Assembly: GCA_958450325.1 (NCBI GenBank)
Contig: OY288249.1
Location: 64,358,166-64,422,165 of the forward strand
DNA from: Agrostemma githago
Lineage: Eukaryota > Streptophyta > Magnoliopsida > Caryophyllales > Caryophyllaceae
Direction: 5' to 3'
DNA: 64,000 nt
The position numbers and the translations under genes are program-made. The notes below the pieces were generated by a model. That model was not told where the DNA came from, did not search any database, and saw nothing but the letters and a program-made list of their open reading frames with translations. Shown here in pieces: positions 11,780 to 21,563 of the stretch. Every line of letters starts with the position of its first letter. Position 1 is the first letter of the stretch.

Positions 11780-12110
11780 GACCATTCAAGAGTATTAAAT
11801 GGTTTATTAAGTTAGTAGTTAAAGAAATCATTTAAGTGTGGTAAATGATTTATTAAGGGAAATCAAAGAAACCATTTAAGCACATTGAATGATTTATTAA
11901 GTTTAGATAAGACACCATTTATCTCTGTCAGATGGTGTTTTTTTCATGGACCAAAGAAACCATTAATCCCTTAAAATTGATTTCTAAAGCATAAGCAAAG
12001 AAACCATTTTACTCACATGGTTTCTTACCCTAAGACACCTTTGACCTGGAAATCATATACAAAATGGTGTCTTAGGGTCTTTTTACATGATTTCTTTGGC
12101 ATATTTTCTT
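11780..12110. repeat. CACTA right subterminal repeat array
   Basis: At least eight copies of a motif close to AAAGAAACCATTTAAG / AAATGATTTATTA occur in direct and inverted order. They mirror the left array and end at the terminal GTAGTG. No gene is present. Confidence 0.7.
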
Positions 12111-13518
12111 GTAGTGATGTGGAGTGGATTAGTATACTATAACAAATTGAATTGGGGGCACGTGTAAGATGAAGAAAAAAAAGAGAGAGAAAGGAGTGCG
12201 TGGTGTTTGACTGTTTGGTACAGGTTACTTGAGCACTAAATTTCAATGTATTTTGGACATAATTAAACTTATGTGGGGATTTCCAGGAGGATAGGACAAT
12301 TAGTGATAGATTCGTTCCGACTAAGACGATTTGAGTTTGGGTTGGTGATATTTTGGTTTTTACTAGCGAGTTGGTTGATTTATAGTGAGTGAGTCGATGT
12401 TATGAGTGAATGTCGTCTGATTTAATAAGTTGCGGTATTAAGTTATTGAACCATTTATATATTATTTGTAGCCTGTGGGTTCGAGGAGAAAGAATTCTTG
12501 GACTAATAATAGCTGAGTTTTGTCCGTATTGAGAGGTAAGGACGTTTTACCTTTTTCACTTTAAAGTAAAGAGCATGTTCGGATTAAAATATATTTTTAT
12601 AACTGTTCTTGAATTATTTTGTCGATCGTAAATATTTTTATAATACTCGAAATGTTTGGATATTGAACTTTGTGACATGAGTCACACAATTATTTTGGAA
12701 AAAATTTGGTAACTTATAACAGACTCTGGGAGCTCTGTTGGTCTAGACGATTTTAAGGTGCATCTAAGACGTTCCTGGGACTTTGTCCCGAAACTATTTT
12801 TGAGTGAGGATTGTCCGGCCCTCACTCGCTAGGGAGTTAGACTTTCTCCTTTGGCAGTTTCATCCTACTGACTGTCCAAATGTGAGAGGTGCGCACTATT
12901 ATGAGTCTAGCTGAGCACAGGTGGTTACCTCTAGACCGTGCAAGGGTAGGACCTTTGCACATAGGTTGCGAAAACTATATATTTTGATTAGGTTGATTTC
13001 GACTATTATTTTTATGGTATTCTGGTATTTAAACGATGATTTTAACTTTGATTTTAGTTTGTTGTTATTATTATTATTATAAATTCACGATTTATTATAT
13101 TATTATACTTTACTCAGCTTTGCTGACGTCCTTTTGTTTTGGGTCGTTCCCCCGCTGGAACATGTACATGTTCGTGTTTTTGGGTACAGATGATAGGTAC
13201 ACTTGATTGCTGCATGGATGCATTCTGGTATCTGGTTGTGTTGAGCGAGGAAGGACTTTTATTTAACTTGACTCCAAACTATTTATATTATTATTGGATT
13301 TATTAGTTTGCTATTGTTTTAAACCGTTTTGGATTTTGTAAGACTTAAAGACTTCCACTGCAACGTTTTCATTTAATTAGCTAACAAGTTTCTATTTTTA
13401 TTCATTTATTATTTATCTTTTTCCTTGCACTTGGCTCGGTAAGCTAAGTGTGGAGTAACAGCTTTGAGTTTTCCGTTTTGGTTTATTATTTTGGTTGCGA
13501 AAATTTAGGGCTGTTACA

Positions 13519-14693
13519 ATTTTCTCACATTTGTTGACGATTACTCACGATCTGTTTAGGTCTATTTGTTGGATGATAAAACTGAAGTCACTGATACATT
13601 TTTGCATTTTCTGGCTATGGTTGACACTCAATTTTCTAAACGGGTTAAAACTGTGCGTAGTGACAACGGGACAGAATTTAGTTGTTTGTAAACCATTTTT
13701 TTAAACAGCATTCATTTTCAAACATCTTGTGTCGGGACACCTAAACAAAAATGGTCGGGTCGAACGTAAACATCGACATATACTTAATGTCGCACGAGCA
13801 TTAATGTTCCAAGCTCATCTGCCAAAATCTTTTTGGGGTAAATGTATTATGAGCGCGGCATATTCGATTAACCGTTCTCCATCGGTCTTACTTGAAAATA
13901 AATCACCCTATGAAATTTTATTTGGAAAACCGCCCATCTACACCAATTTACGGGTCTTTGGGTGCCTCTGTTTCATTCATAATCAGCACACGGGAGGAGA
14001 TAAATTTTCCACTCATAGTCGGAAATGTGTCTTTGTCGGATACCCACACAATAAAAAGGGTTGGAAAGTATACGACATCACTACTAAGAAACACTTTGTC
14101 TCTCGTGATGTTGTGTTTTATGAAGACTCTTTCCCTTTTGCCATTGACCAACCGGGCATGGTGTACGTTCCTCCTACAATTCCTGTTGACGAGGAGGACA
14201 CTGATCAGGTTGCCCCGGATTATGTTGAGGGTCCTACTCCAAGTCCCGGAGAGTCTGATTCTAATAACTCTTCCGTTGTCACGTCTAATGAGCAAGAAAT
14301 GAGTGTACCATCTACTGATGTTATAAATAGTGAATCTACCACTAATCCTATGGAGGACAATGATATGGTCAGTCTTGGTCGTGGGTCTCGTCGACGCATT
14401 CCCTCTACAAGGCTCCGTGATTATGTTATTGGCTCTATACACAGTTCATTCACCCCCTCTAGCTCATCACCAATCCCGTCTTCATCATCCTCAGGTACGT
14501 CGTACCCTTTAGCCAATTATATTAATTTTCATAAATTCTCCGATAACCACAAAAAAATTTTAGCCGCTATTACTGCGGGTATTGAGTCGTCCTCGTTTGT
14601 GGAGGCCGTGAAAAATGCCGGTTGGTGTCGAGCTATGCAGGATGAAATTACTGCCCTTGAAAATAACAGAACCTGGGAGTTAACGGAGCTTTA
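13519..14693 (+). pseudogene. Copia integrase and linker, frameshifted
   Basis: The frame begins FVDDYSRSV (DDE integrase core) and reaches VRSDNGTEF (second catalytic Asp). It is broken near 13690-13740, then continues openly from 13729 with KNGRVERKHRHILNVARA, which holds the catalytic Glu, and SFWGKCIMSAAYSINRSPS. The GKPPIYTNLRVFGCLCF segment and the acidic/serine-rich linker up to the start of reverse transcriptase (WCRAMQDEITALENNRTWEL) follow. The 321-codon open stretch 13729-14694 is the longest. Inactive because of the frame breaks and the missing 5' part. Confidence 0.82.
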
Positions 14694-15262
14694 ACAAAGG
14701 TAAGGAAGTATATATGAAACTCCCACCTGGCTTTAACAAAGGTAAGGAAGGCAAAGTGTGTCGTTTACGCAAAGCTCTATACGGTTTACGTCAGGCACCG
14801 CGTTGTTGGTTCGCTAAATTGGCTGCTGCTCTTAAAGCCTATGGGTTTACCCAGTCCTATTCCGATTATTCTCTTTTCAGCTATAATCAGGACAACATAT
14901 GTTTACATGTTCTTGTCTATGTTGACGATTTTGCTATCGCAGGCAACGATCCGCAGACCATTACTTCATTCAAAGTCTATTTAGGCAAATGTTTCCATCT
15001 CAAAGATCTTGGACCCTTAAAATATTTTTTGGGCCTTGAGATTGCTCGAAGTAAAGACGGTTTGTTCGTTAATCAGCGAAAATACGTGTTGGATATCATC
15101 TCCGAATCAGGTTGTCTCGGACCGAAGCCTGCTATCACACCTATTGAGCAAAATCATCGCCTCGGTCTCGCCCAAGGACCCCTCCTTTCGGATGTCGAGC
15201 GCTGTCGTCGCTTGGTTTGTCGACTAGTATACCTTGCAGTTACCCGTCCTGATTTATCTTTT
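14694..15262 (+). pseudogene. Copia reverse transcriptase, interrupted by a LINE
   Basis: KVCRLRKALYGLRQAPRCW is the first RT block, followed by VLVYVDDFAIAG with the catalytic YVDD box and KDLGPLKYFLGLEIARS. A duplicated stretch (CTTTAACAAAGGTAAGGAAG, twice within 14690-14750) marks a small rearrangement just before. About 50 codons of RT before YGLRQAP are absent. The frame is cut at TRPDLSF (about 15262) by the LINE insertion and resumes at 16175. Confidence 0.82.
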
Positions 15263-15448
15263 TTTTTTTTGGTGAAATGTAAGTGTAATATATATAGAAA
15301 ACGTATCCATGTACAATCAATCCACTAATCCAAGGAGCATCCAAGGGTGCAGTGGATCCAAAAGACCAAAATATAACACATAAAGCCCACATTTAACACG
15401 AGCACGAAAACATAACAAAAATCAGGGATAAAGGCATGAAGTAAACAA

Positions 15449-16017
15449 CTAGTTCAATTCTTCCCCCGGCATCATCAAACGGAGTCTATCCTTGAGTTCC
15501 TTCTGGATGTAATGCGCCACCGTCTCAGGAGTTTGAAGAGTGCCTTCAACTCTCGCTTTGTTTCTTTGTTGCCAAACATGGTAATAAAATGCAGCAATCA
15601 CCATTGAATTCTTTTTCCACTTAATATCCTTCACATGAACCTGCAACATTTGTATTCTCAAGACCGGACCATACCAAGCTTGAATAGCATCGAGAGTCTT
15701 CCTGGCATACTCACAATCAACGAAGATATGATCAATAGTTTCTTCCCCGGCCTGACATGTGCAGCAACTATCGTCGTCGATGTAGCCCCATTGCCTTAAT
15801 TTGCTCTTAAATTAGTCTTCATGCCATTGTTCATGACCATCCAGGCCGTCATTGCGTGCTTGGGGATATTCCAACTGTTCCAAACCACGTTAGTCCAATC
15901 TTTCAAGTTGCTTGAGGTACGAAGCCATTCATACCCGTTCTTGACCGTATATGCCGGAGCAGCAGCCCATCTCTTGTCTCTATATATCCTGCCTTCAGTT
16001 TGTCTTTGATTCGGCAT
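15449..16017 (-). pseudogene. LINE zf-RVT C-terminal coding remnant
   Basis: Reading from 16017 downwards: YTVKNGYEWLRTSSNLKDW, then VVWNSWNIPKHAMTAWMV. After a frame change near 15800 comes a C-x2-C...H-x4-C pattern (CTCQAGEETIDHIFVDC), and finally 15661-15449 (QVHVKDIKWKKNSMVIAAF ... MPGEELN). This is the zinc-binding domain that follows reverse transcriptase in plant L1 elements. The RT and endonuclease are missing. Confidence 0.75.
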
Positions 16018-16095
16018 ATACTCTTCCAGTTCCTATTGTCACCCGGTTTAGGATTATAGTCGTCCCATTCCTTATTCTTCAGTTTGTCTTATGAA

Positions 16096-16168
16096 GTAGA
16101 TGGTGGTAAAGTTGGTTGCAATAACAATATTTCATACAAGTGGCTCAGGTTCGAATCCCTCTATCTAC
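16096..16168 (+). other. tRNA-like / SINE-head sequence (73 nt)
   Basis: Exactly 73 nucleotides. The ends GTAGATG and TATCTAC can pair as a 7-bp acceptor stem. TGGTAAAGTTGG fits the pol III A box and GTTCGAATC the B box, with a TTCGAAT T-loop at the proper distance. The T, anticodon and D stems do not pair well, so it is not a working tRNA gene. It is more likely a tRNA-derived SINE head or tRNA copy fused to the 5' end of the LINE insertion. Confidence 0.5.
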
Positions 16169-16174
16169 ACATTT

Positions 16175-16803
16175 GTCCTGATTTATCTTTTGCGGTTCAT
16201 GTATTGTCTCAATTTATGCAGCAGCCTCGTCAAGACCATATGGATGCAGCTTTACGCGTTGTTAAGTATTTGAAAGGGTCTCCGAGTCAAGGTATCTTAA
16301 TGCGATCAAATAGTACTCTTCAAATATCTGGGTGGTGCGACTCCGATTACGCGCGTTGCCCTCTTACCCGACGATCTGTTAGTGGGTGGTTCATCTCTTT
16401 GGGTGACAGTCCTATCTCCTGGAAGACGAAGAAACAACCCACATTTTCTCTTTCTTCCACGGAAGCAGAATACCGGGCTATGGCGGCTATTGTTTGTGAG
16501 CTGAAATGGCTTAAAGGGCTTCTCGTTTGCTTCGGTATTAATACTACACAACCTATGTCTCTCTATTGCGATAACGAGTCCACTTTGCATCGTGCTCGTA
16601 ACCCCGTCTTTCATGAACGAACTAAGCACGTCGAAGTTGACTGTCATTTTGTTCGAGACGCTATCACTGACGGTCTTGTCAAGCCCGCCTATGTTCCTAC
16701 TGATCAACAGTTAGCTGATATACTAACCAAAGCTTTGGGTTCTTCTCAGTTTCTTATTCTTCTCGACAAGCTAGGCATTCTTGATCCCCATGCTCCAGCT
16801 TGA
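16175..16803 (+). pseudogene. Copia RNase H (downstream half of interrupted pol)
   Basis: Continues the copia frame after the LINE: DLSFAVHVLSQFMQQPRQDH, then YLKGSPSQGILM, WCDSDYARCPLTRRSVSGW, SSTEAEYRAMAA and HVEVDCHFVRDAI. It ends ...LADILTKALGSSQF and a TGA at 16801-16803. These are the standard copia RNase H blocks with catalytic D, E and D present. Open for about 210 codons. It would be functional only as part of the broken polyprotein. Confidence 0.88.
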
Positions 16804-16808
16804 GGAGG

Positions 16809-16977
16809 TATTAGGAGATATGAAGAGGCAGAACAAATAAGTGTATTAGATACAATGAAGTATGTTAATTAGAGTCTCTTAGCATACCTTAACATTAATA
16901 TGTGTTCATGTATAAATTGGGTGTTTTGGATGAATAATACAACACAAATCTTCTCCCAAACTCTTCTCTTATCAACA
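16809..16977 (+). repeat. Copia 3' LTR (169 bp)
   Basis: Directly after the purine tract TTGAGGAGG. It begins TATTAGGAGATATG (probably TG mutated to TA) and ends TCTTATCAACA. A poly(A)-signal-like region with AATAATACAACAC lies near the end. The other LTR is not in the window, so the boundary rests on these termini. Confidence 0.6.
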
Positions 16978-17209
16978 TTTAATTACATAATGACTATTTT
17001 ACCCTAGCCTTTAATTTCCTTATTAAATACGAAGTATAACTTTTATGATTTAGAAAATATCTCATCGATGAAATTTGATAATAAAATCGCCTTTTTGGAT
17101 TCTCGTAATAGAGTAAAACCGAGATAATAAAAGTAAATAAAAAACGGATGTACGAGTATTATTCATGCATAGTGACTCCTTGACAACTCCACTTTCATCT
17201 TTTATTATT

Positions 17210-17778
17210 GGGTTTTTCTATGGGGTAACCCTCAACTATCGACTTTTTCAAGTGGTACCCCCGTCTTTTTCGAATTACAAGATGTACCCCCAAACTTTGT
17301 AAATTAGTCTATATTGTAACCAAAGTTGTAATTTTCCAACGGAAATTTCTCAATTGATGATATAAATAGTGATTATTCCCTATTTTACTTTCATCAACCA
17401 TGATATATTTATTCAATTTGCATCCTTTACTCGAAAAAATCCATTCCACCACACTACGACATGGGGGTGACAGAGGGATTGAGGTTGACGGATTTAAAAG
17501 AGTAAGGTAGATAGGTCGATGTCGGCCGACAACATAGTGCGTTTTGATGGGCATTTGGTGGCTTGGTAAATGGTAAAGAAAAAGAGGTGGTTTGTAGCAT
17601 CAAATTGGATTGATTAATATGTTAATTATTCATTTTAAAAAAATAATTGTAATACACTTATCACTTTGGTTATGATATGGATTGATAAGTAAAGTTTAGG
17701 GGTACACCATGTAATTCGAAAAAGGCGGAGTACCACTTGAAAAAGGCAATAGTTGAGGGGTATCCCATAGAAAAACCC
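17210..17778. mobile_element. Mutator-like MITE with ~90-bp terminal inverted repeats
   Basis: The left end GGGTTTTTCTATGGGGTAAC and the right end, read on the other strand (GGGTTTTTCTATGGGATACC), agree over about 90 bases with few mismatches. The 9-bp duplication TTTATTATT is exact at 17201-17209 and 17779-17787. Long inverted repeats with a 9-bp duplication define Mutator-like elements. The interior has no transposase. It lies about 600 bp beyond the 3' end of PILS copy 1. Confidence 0.9.
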
Positions 17779-17787
17779 TTTATTATT

Positions 17788-18383
17788 TTTTTCTCTATTT
17801 TCAATATTCCCTCAATCTTTGTGCTACGGTTTTATAAAGATGACGAACAATGGACCATCTCTATCTCTATATAATTAACTAGTTTAACCACTAATATCTG
17901 TAAAAATATTTAAAATTTAATCGCAATTAATTACTCCACTACACCACTACATACTAATGATAGATTATTTATTACAGTAACATTTTAAAAACTATTGCTC
18001 GTCTTCTCTGACCTGTCTTTCAAAGACTAGAATTATTATCAATTGCTTTTTTTTTAATAGTGTTTTATATGTAGAGCGGTTTGGGTTAAGTTTTATACTC
18101 AACTGTTTTATAGTACCGTTTTATACATGTATTTTTTCCTGTAATAAATGACACTTGAATTTTTATTTGTCAGAGCTAGAATAATTGAGGAAATAATTGC
18201 AAGTGCATGACACTGTGAAATGTTGCTGGTAACCTTGGAGTAGATGTTTTTTATTATCTTTGTGCTAGCTGCTTTTGTTCTTTCAGAAAACAATTACTGT
18301 CTCTGGAGACTGGAGTGAAGACAGTGCAATGCTGCTTTTGGTTTTGGGAAGTGAGAACGAATGTCCAAGTATGAAGATCAGAA
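17788..18383. other. Spacer / 3' flank of PILS copy 1
   Basis: A+T-rich sequence without a convincing gene. It should contain the 3' untranslated region and poly(A) site of the minus-strand PILS gene whose stop codon is at 18384-18386. Exact ends cannot be told from sequence. Confidence 0.6.
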
Positions 18384-21300
18384 TCATTGAGCCACAAACC
18401 AGAGGAAGAAGGTGGACCAGAGGGTGAGCGCGACTGAAGCCAAAGCGTAAGTCCACAGCATAATTACTGAACATTCGCTCTGTCCGGCTCCAAATAGCTG
18501 AGTTATTGTTCCTATACGTAAATTGCCATGCGTAAGTCCACAATATAATGTACGCTTGAGAAAACCGAATGAAATAACCCTTGATTATTGAGGCCCTGAA
18601 AACTTGGATTGACCCTGACCTGAGCCTAAGCTATTTTACTGAACCCGATATACTGATATAGAAAGATGATTACCTATACTCATAGCTGGAGGTAGGGCAT
18701 ACTGGAGCAGCAGTACAAACTGGAATAATGGGTCAGATTGAACAAGACTGAAGTGAACTGCTCCCTTGACAACAAGAATACCGAGCAGTGGAAGAATCAA
18801 GTATCGTACTGCTACAATCCCAAACACATTCCGAAGCTGAATATGTGTTCCCTTCAGACCTGCAGTATGCTGCCTTAATTAATAAACTCTATAACCTGGC
18901 TAGTTCAAATGTATGTTGAGGTACTGTAGTTTTAGAAGATTCATCCCCACCTTGAAGAAGATTTCCTCCTAGTATTAATGTGACTGCAGGGATGGCTGCT
19001 TCTCTGTATCATAGTAAGTACAATTTAGGCAGAGTTTGACACAACATCGAAAAGACGACACTTTTTTTTGTTTCTAAATGTGTTGTTTGGACTTGCTCTA
19101 CTAGGAATGTTCAAGTGGGGTGTCACAGTCTCACAGTCATTGAGCTGACATTAGCAGGTTCAGTACGCCAGGTTAGGTCTATTCGATCAGTTGTGTCTTA
19201 TTTAATCCGGCTTCGTCTGCTCATGTCTACAAATATGCAAAATTAGACATTATCATTTTGGATCATTTCAGAGGTTAGTTTTGGGCAATGGGGTCTAGTA
19301 TAGATTGGGTCAGTGTGAAGTCTGATTATTTGTATCCTATCCTGGATAATTGAGTCATTTCTTTTTTGGTTAAAAGGGAACCACACACAAAGACGACTAT
19401 GATGTTGGTGGGCTGGAAGTGGAAACCCAGTGACTTTAGGTGGTGCAGCTGGGTCGATCGGCTGGCTAAGAGTTGGAGATTAGTGTTTACGGTACGTACC
19501 CAATCATAGTAGCGGAGTCTGAAACCACATGCAAAGGAGCATCACTGCCGATGAGAAAGTTTCGAACTGGAGAAATCACCCCAATAACGAACCCAACAAT
19601 CTACAAAAACAAGTAATCAGAACGACCGACTACTTGTTCTTTAATTTAAACTTGAGTTGTAGTGTCGTAGAGATTTGCAAGTAGCTAGCCGGCTCAGAAG
19701 AGGAAGAGATTACATGCATACCGCTCCAATAGTTGAAGGCGCCAACAATGCCTTGAAGTTGATCTCCTCCGAAAAAGTGACAATCCGCTGCTTAATCCTA
19801 CTCAACCAGCGTGTAATCTGGATGCCATTATATATGTGAGGGAGGGAATGAATGAATGAATGAATGCCCATCAATCAAACATACAACGGCTAGCTATTAG
19901 GTTCCCTAGCTATTATATGCAGATCGATTTAGCGTGCCTGCCTGATCCATCATCGTCCCTTTCTTGTTTACTACCATTAATAACATACGTCAATTTGACA
20001 CTTGATTACCCGGCCGGTACGGAACCACATTCTGACCGACACTTGCTTAATTCATTTTAGGCCAAAAACTAAATGGCGGCCCAACAATAATACCCACATG
20101 CGAGATAGCAAGGACGGAAAATGACCTGATTATTAACTGTAGTATTAGTAGTAGGATCTGCAGGAAGGAGATGTGTGTAATTTACTGAAATTTCATCCTC
20201 AGCTTCAACTTCAACTTCAACAGCAGCTCCTCTAGAGGATATTCGAACAATGTTGTAGGCGTAAGACCAAATGAATACAGCTCCCAGCTGAAACAATTTT
20301 AACAATTAAGTTTAAATAATACTCAGATCCCTAGCTAGAAGAAATTGTACGTGGATTAGTTAGTTAGTTAGTTAGTTAGTTAGGAATGAATGAATCATAC
20401 TGCCATGGAAAGAGAGGCATAGGCTAAAGCATCGGTCTTGCATTTATCGGCTGCTCCAAAGGGATTACCACTTTCTCCACATAGAGCAGGGACTATGATC
20501 ACCGGCAGGTTCCCCAAGTTACCTGATGTTTTAATTCATTCATTCATCCATTTGCAGCCATTAACTAACTGATCGATCGAGTCGCAACCTAACTTATAAT
20601 AATCCTTACATTTTCACAATCTGACATGACATTTTCGAGAATTATTATTAACTAAACTAATCACAGCTAGCTATCTACTCGTAGTAAGTATGGATTAAAT
20701 CACAAAGACATCAAAGTCGTCTTAGCTTAGCTTAGGTTGGACATACATGTACGTAGATTATCAGATATGTACCTGCAGAACAAGAGGCGATTATAAGGCC
20801 ATGAAGATGCTTGGGGGCTTTGGTAAGTTTGACAAGCACCCAACCCAACGCCGACCCTATCACAAACGTCACTAGGATGTTCACCGGCATAAACCACCTA
20901 CATACATACATACTCTACATTATTAAATGAACCAACTCAAACAAAATCCAACTATTATCTTTATATTCTAGTATTAAACTTGATTAATTTCCCCACTTCA
21001 TTGATTTGGGCCACTTTGTTCGAATTCAATATACTCAGCTCCCTTGCTTCTTTTCTTTTCGATCACTCGTCTTCCTTTTGATTAATTAAAATGTTTCTAA
21101 TAATAATCAGAAGAATTAATTAAGATCGAGTTAAACAAATAAAAGCGAGTTTCAGAGTGTATTAGTCGTGAATATGACAATTCAATTATCTCCATTAACA
21201 ACAATGACGAAGAAGAATCTAACTAAACAGATCAGAAGGAACATACAAGGTAAGAAAACTTTGGAAGGTAACCGTCTTTGCCAAATTGCTACCTACCAAA

Positions 21301-21563
21301 GCCGGTGTGAATACGTAATACACAAACAAACAAACAAACAAGAACAATAAACTTAATTATACTTCATTCCGAAAAAAAAACATCCTTCATACACTAAAAT
21401 ATACTACACGGGTAGGGTTATTACTTACTTGGTTTAAGTAGATGCGTGCATGTTGGCCTAAGATATGAACGTTGTCTAAAGCAAGAAACAGGCCAAGAGC
21501 AGTGATGAGAAGCACTTTCACTACTGGATTCGAAGCCACGTATAATAGATTCATTAACCCCAT
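18384..21563 (-). CDS. PIN-LIKES (PILS) auxin efflux carrier family protein, copy 1; exon 2 acceptor damaged
   Basis: Ten exons on the minus strand: 21563-21429, ~21326-21247, 20897-20773, 20522-20401, 20287-20126, 19817-19722, 19600-19500, 19003-18951, 18859-18674, 18511-18384 (about 395 aa). PILS proteins are ER-membrane auxin carriers of the Mem_trans family that control cellular auxin levels. Seen: N-terminal helix MNLLYVASNPVVKVLLI; PALVGSNLAKTVTF; WFMPVNILVTFVIGSALGW; GNLGNLPVIIVPALC; variable acidic loop (VEVEVEAEDE) in exon 5; VRYLILPLLGILVVKGA; LLLQYALPPAMSIG; ECSVIMLWTYALASVALTLW. All junctions are GT-AG and keep frame except intron 1. At the position homologous to copy 2 the acceptor is TG inside a (TTTG)n run, and the nearest upstream AG would shift the frame. 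It is therefore either a pseudogene or spliced unusually. Start chosen by homology to copy 2. Confidence 0.88.
21321..21342 (-). repeat. (TTTG)n run at the PILS copy 1 exon-2 acceptor
   Basis: On the coding strand, four TTTG units and a TTCTTG occupy the place where copy 2 has the acceptor ...TATAG before GTGGTATTT. No AG occurs between 21326 and 21351. This replaces the expected 3' splice site. Confidence 0.8.

Larger units (their letters stand above)
7972..12116 (+). mobile_element. Non-autonomous CACTA (En/Spm) transposon carrying gene fragments
   Basis: The left end reads CACTACTAGAATAAA and the right end is the inverse, TATTTTCTTGTAGTG. The 3-bp target duplication ATG is present at 7969-7971 and 12117-12119. 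CACTAC ends with a 3-bp duplication define the superfamily. Both subterminal regions are packed with short repeats. No transposase can be read in the 4145 bp; instead the interior holds a fragment of a YebC/TACO1-like gene with introns, possibly further captured DNA, and a nested hAT element. It would need a transposase supplied by another copy. Confidence 0.9.
5506..13518 (+). mobile_element. Tekay/Del-type chromovirus, 3' part only, interrupted by CACTA
   Basis: Contains the end of integrase, a chromodomain, a 3' untranslated region, a polypurine tract (TTTTAAGAAGGGAAATC) and a 3' LTR that begins TGTAACACCCCGTTA and ends GGGCTGTTACA. The LTR is homologous to those of the minus-strand element at 24534-32378. 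The 5' part of the element should lie left of the Athila-like insertion, off-window. The right end abuts a copia integrase reading frame, so this chromovirus had inserted into copia. Confidence 0.8.
7322..13518 (+). repeat. 3' LTR of chromovirus, split by CACTA (about 2.05 kb of LTR)
   Basis: The left arm is 7322-7971 and the right arm 12117-13518. Removing the CACTA element and its 3-bp duplication leaves about 2049 bases, matching the 2056-2059-bp LTRs of the related element further on. It starts TGTAACACCCC and ends CTGTTACA. The right arm keeps segments recognisable in the other LTRs, such as CAGACTCTGGGAGCTCTGTTGG and TTTACTCAGCTTTGCTGACGTCC. Confidence 0.85.
15263..16174 (-). mobile_element. 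5'-truncated L1-type LINE inserted in copia
   Basis: The 17-bp target-site duplication GTCCTGATTTATCTTTT occurs at 15246-15262 and 16175-16191. A T-run right after the left copy is the poly(A) tail of an element on the minus strand. Coding remnants on the minus strand match the C-terminal zf-RVT region of plant LINE reverse transcriptases. About 75 bases at the far end are a tRNA-like sequence on the opposite strand (16096-16168), a likely 5'-junction rearrangement. Confidence 0.85.
13519..16977 (+). mobile_element. Ty1/copia retrotransposon, 5' part missing, LINE inside
   Basis: Integrase, reverse transcriptase and RNase H follow in copia order, ending in a short 169-bp 3' LTR (16809-16977). 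The first half (5' LTR, gag, protease, start of integrase) should lie left of the chromovirus that split it, off-window. A LINE fragment splits the reverse transcriptase/RNase H junction. Short LTRs and the motif set fit the Ale/Retrofit-like group, but that assignment is tentative. Confidence 0.82.

Noticed and set aside
13948..14442. 164-codon minus-strand ORF
   Set aside because: It is the shadow of the well supported copia integrase/linker frame on the plus strand.
16096..16168. Functional tRNA gene
   Set aside because: Acceptor stem and boxes fit, but the T, D and anticodon stems do not pair and the sequence sits at a transposon junction; kept only as tRNA-like.
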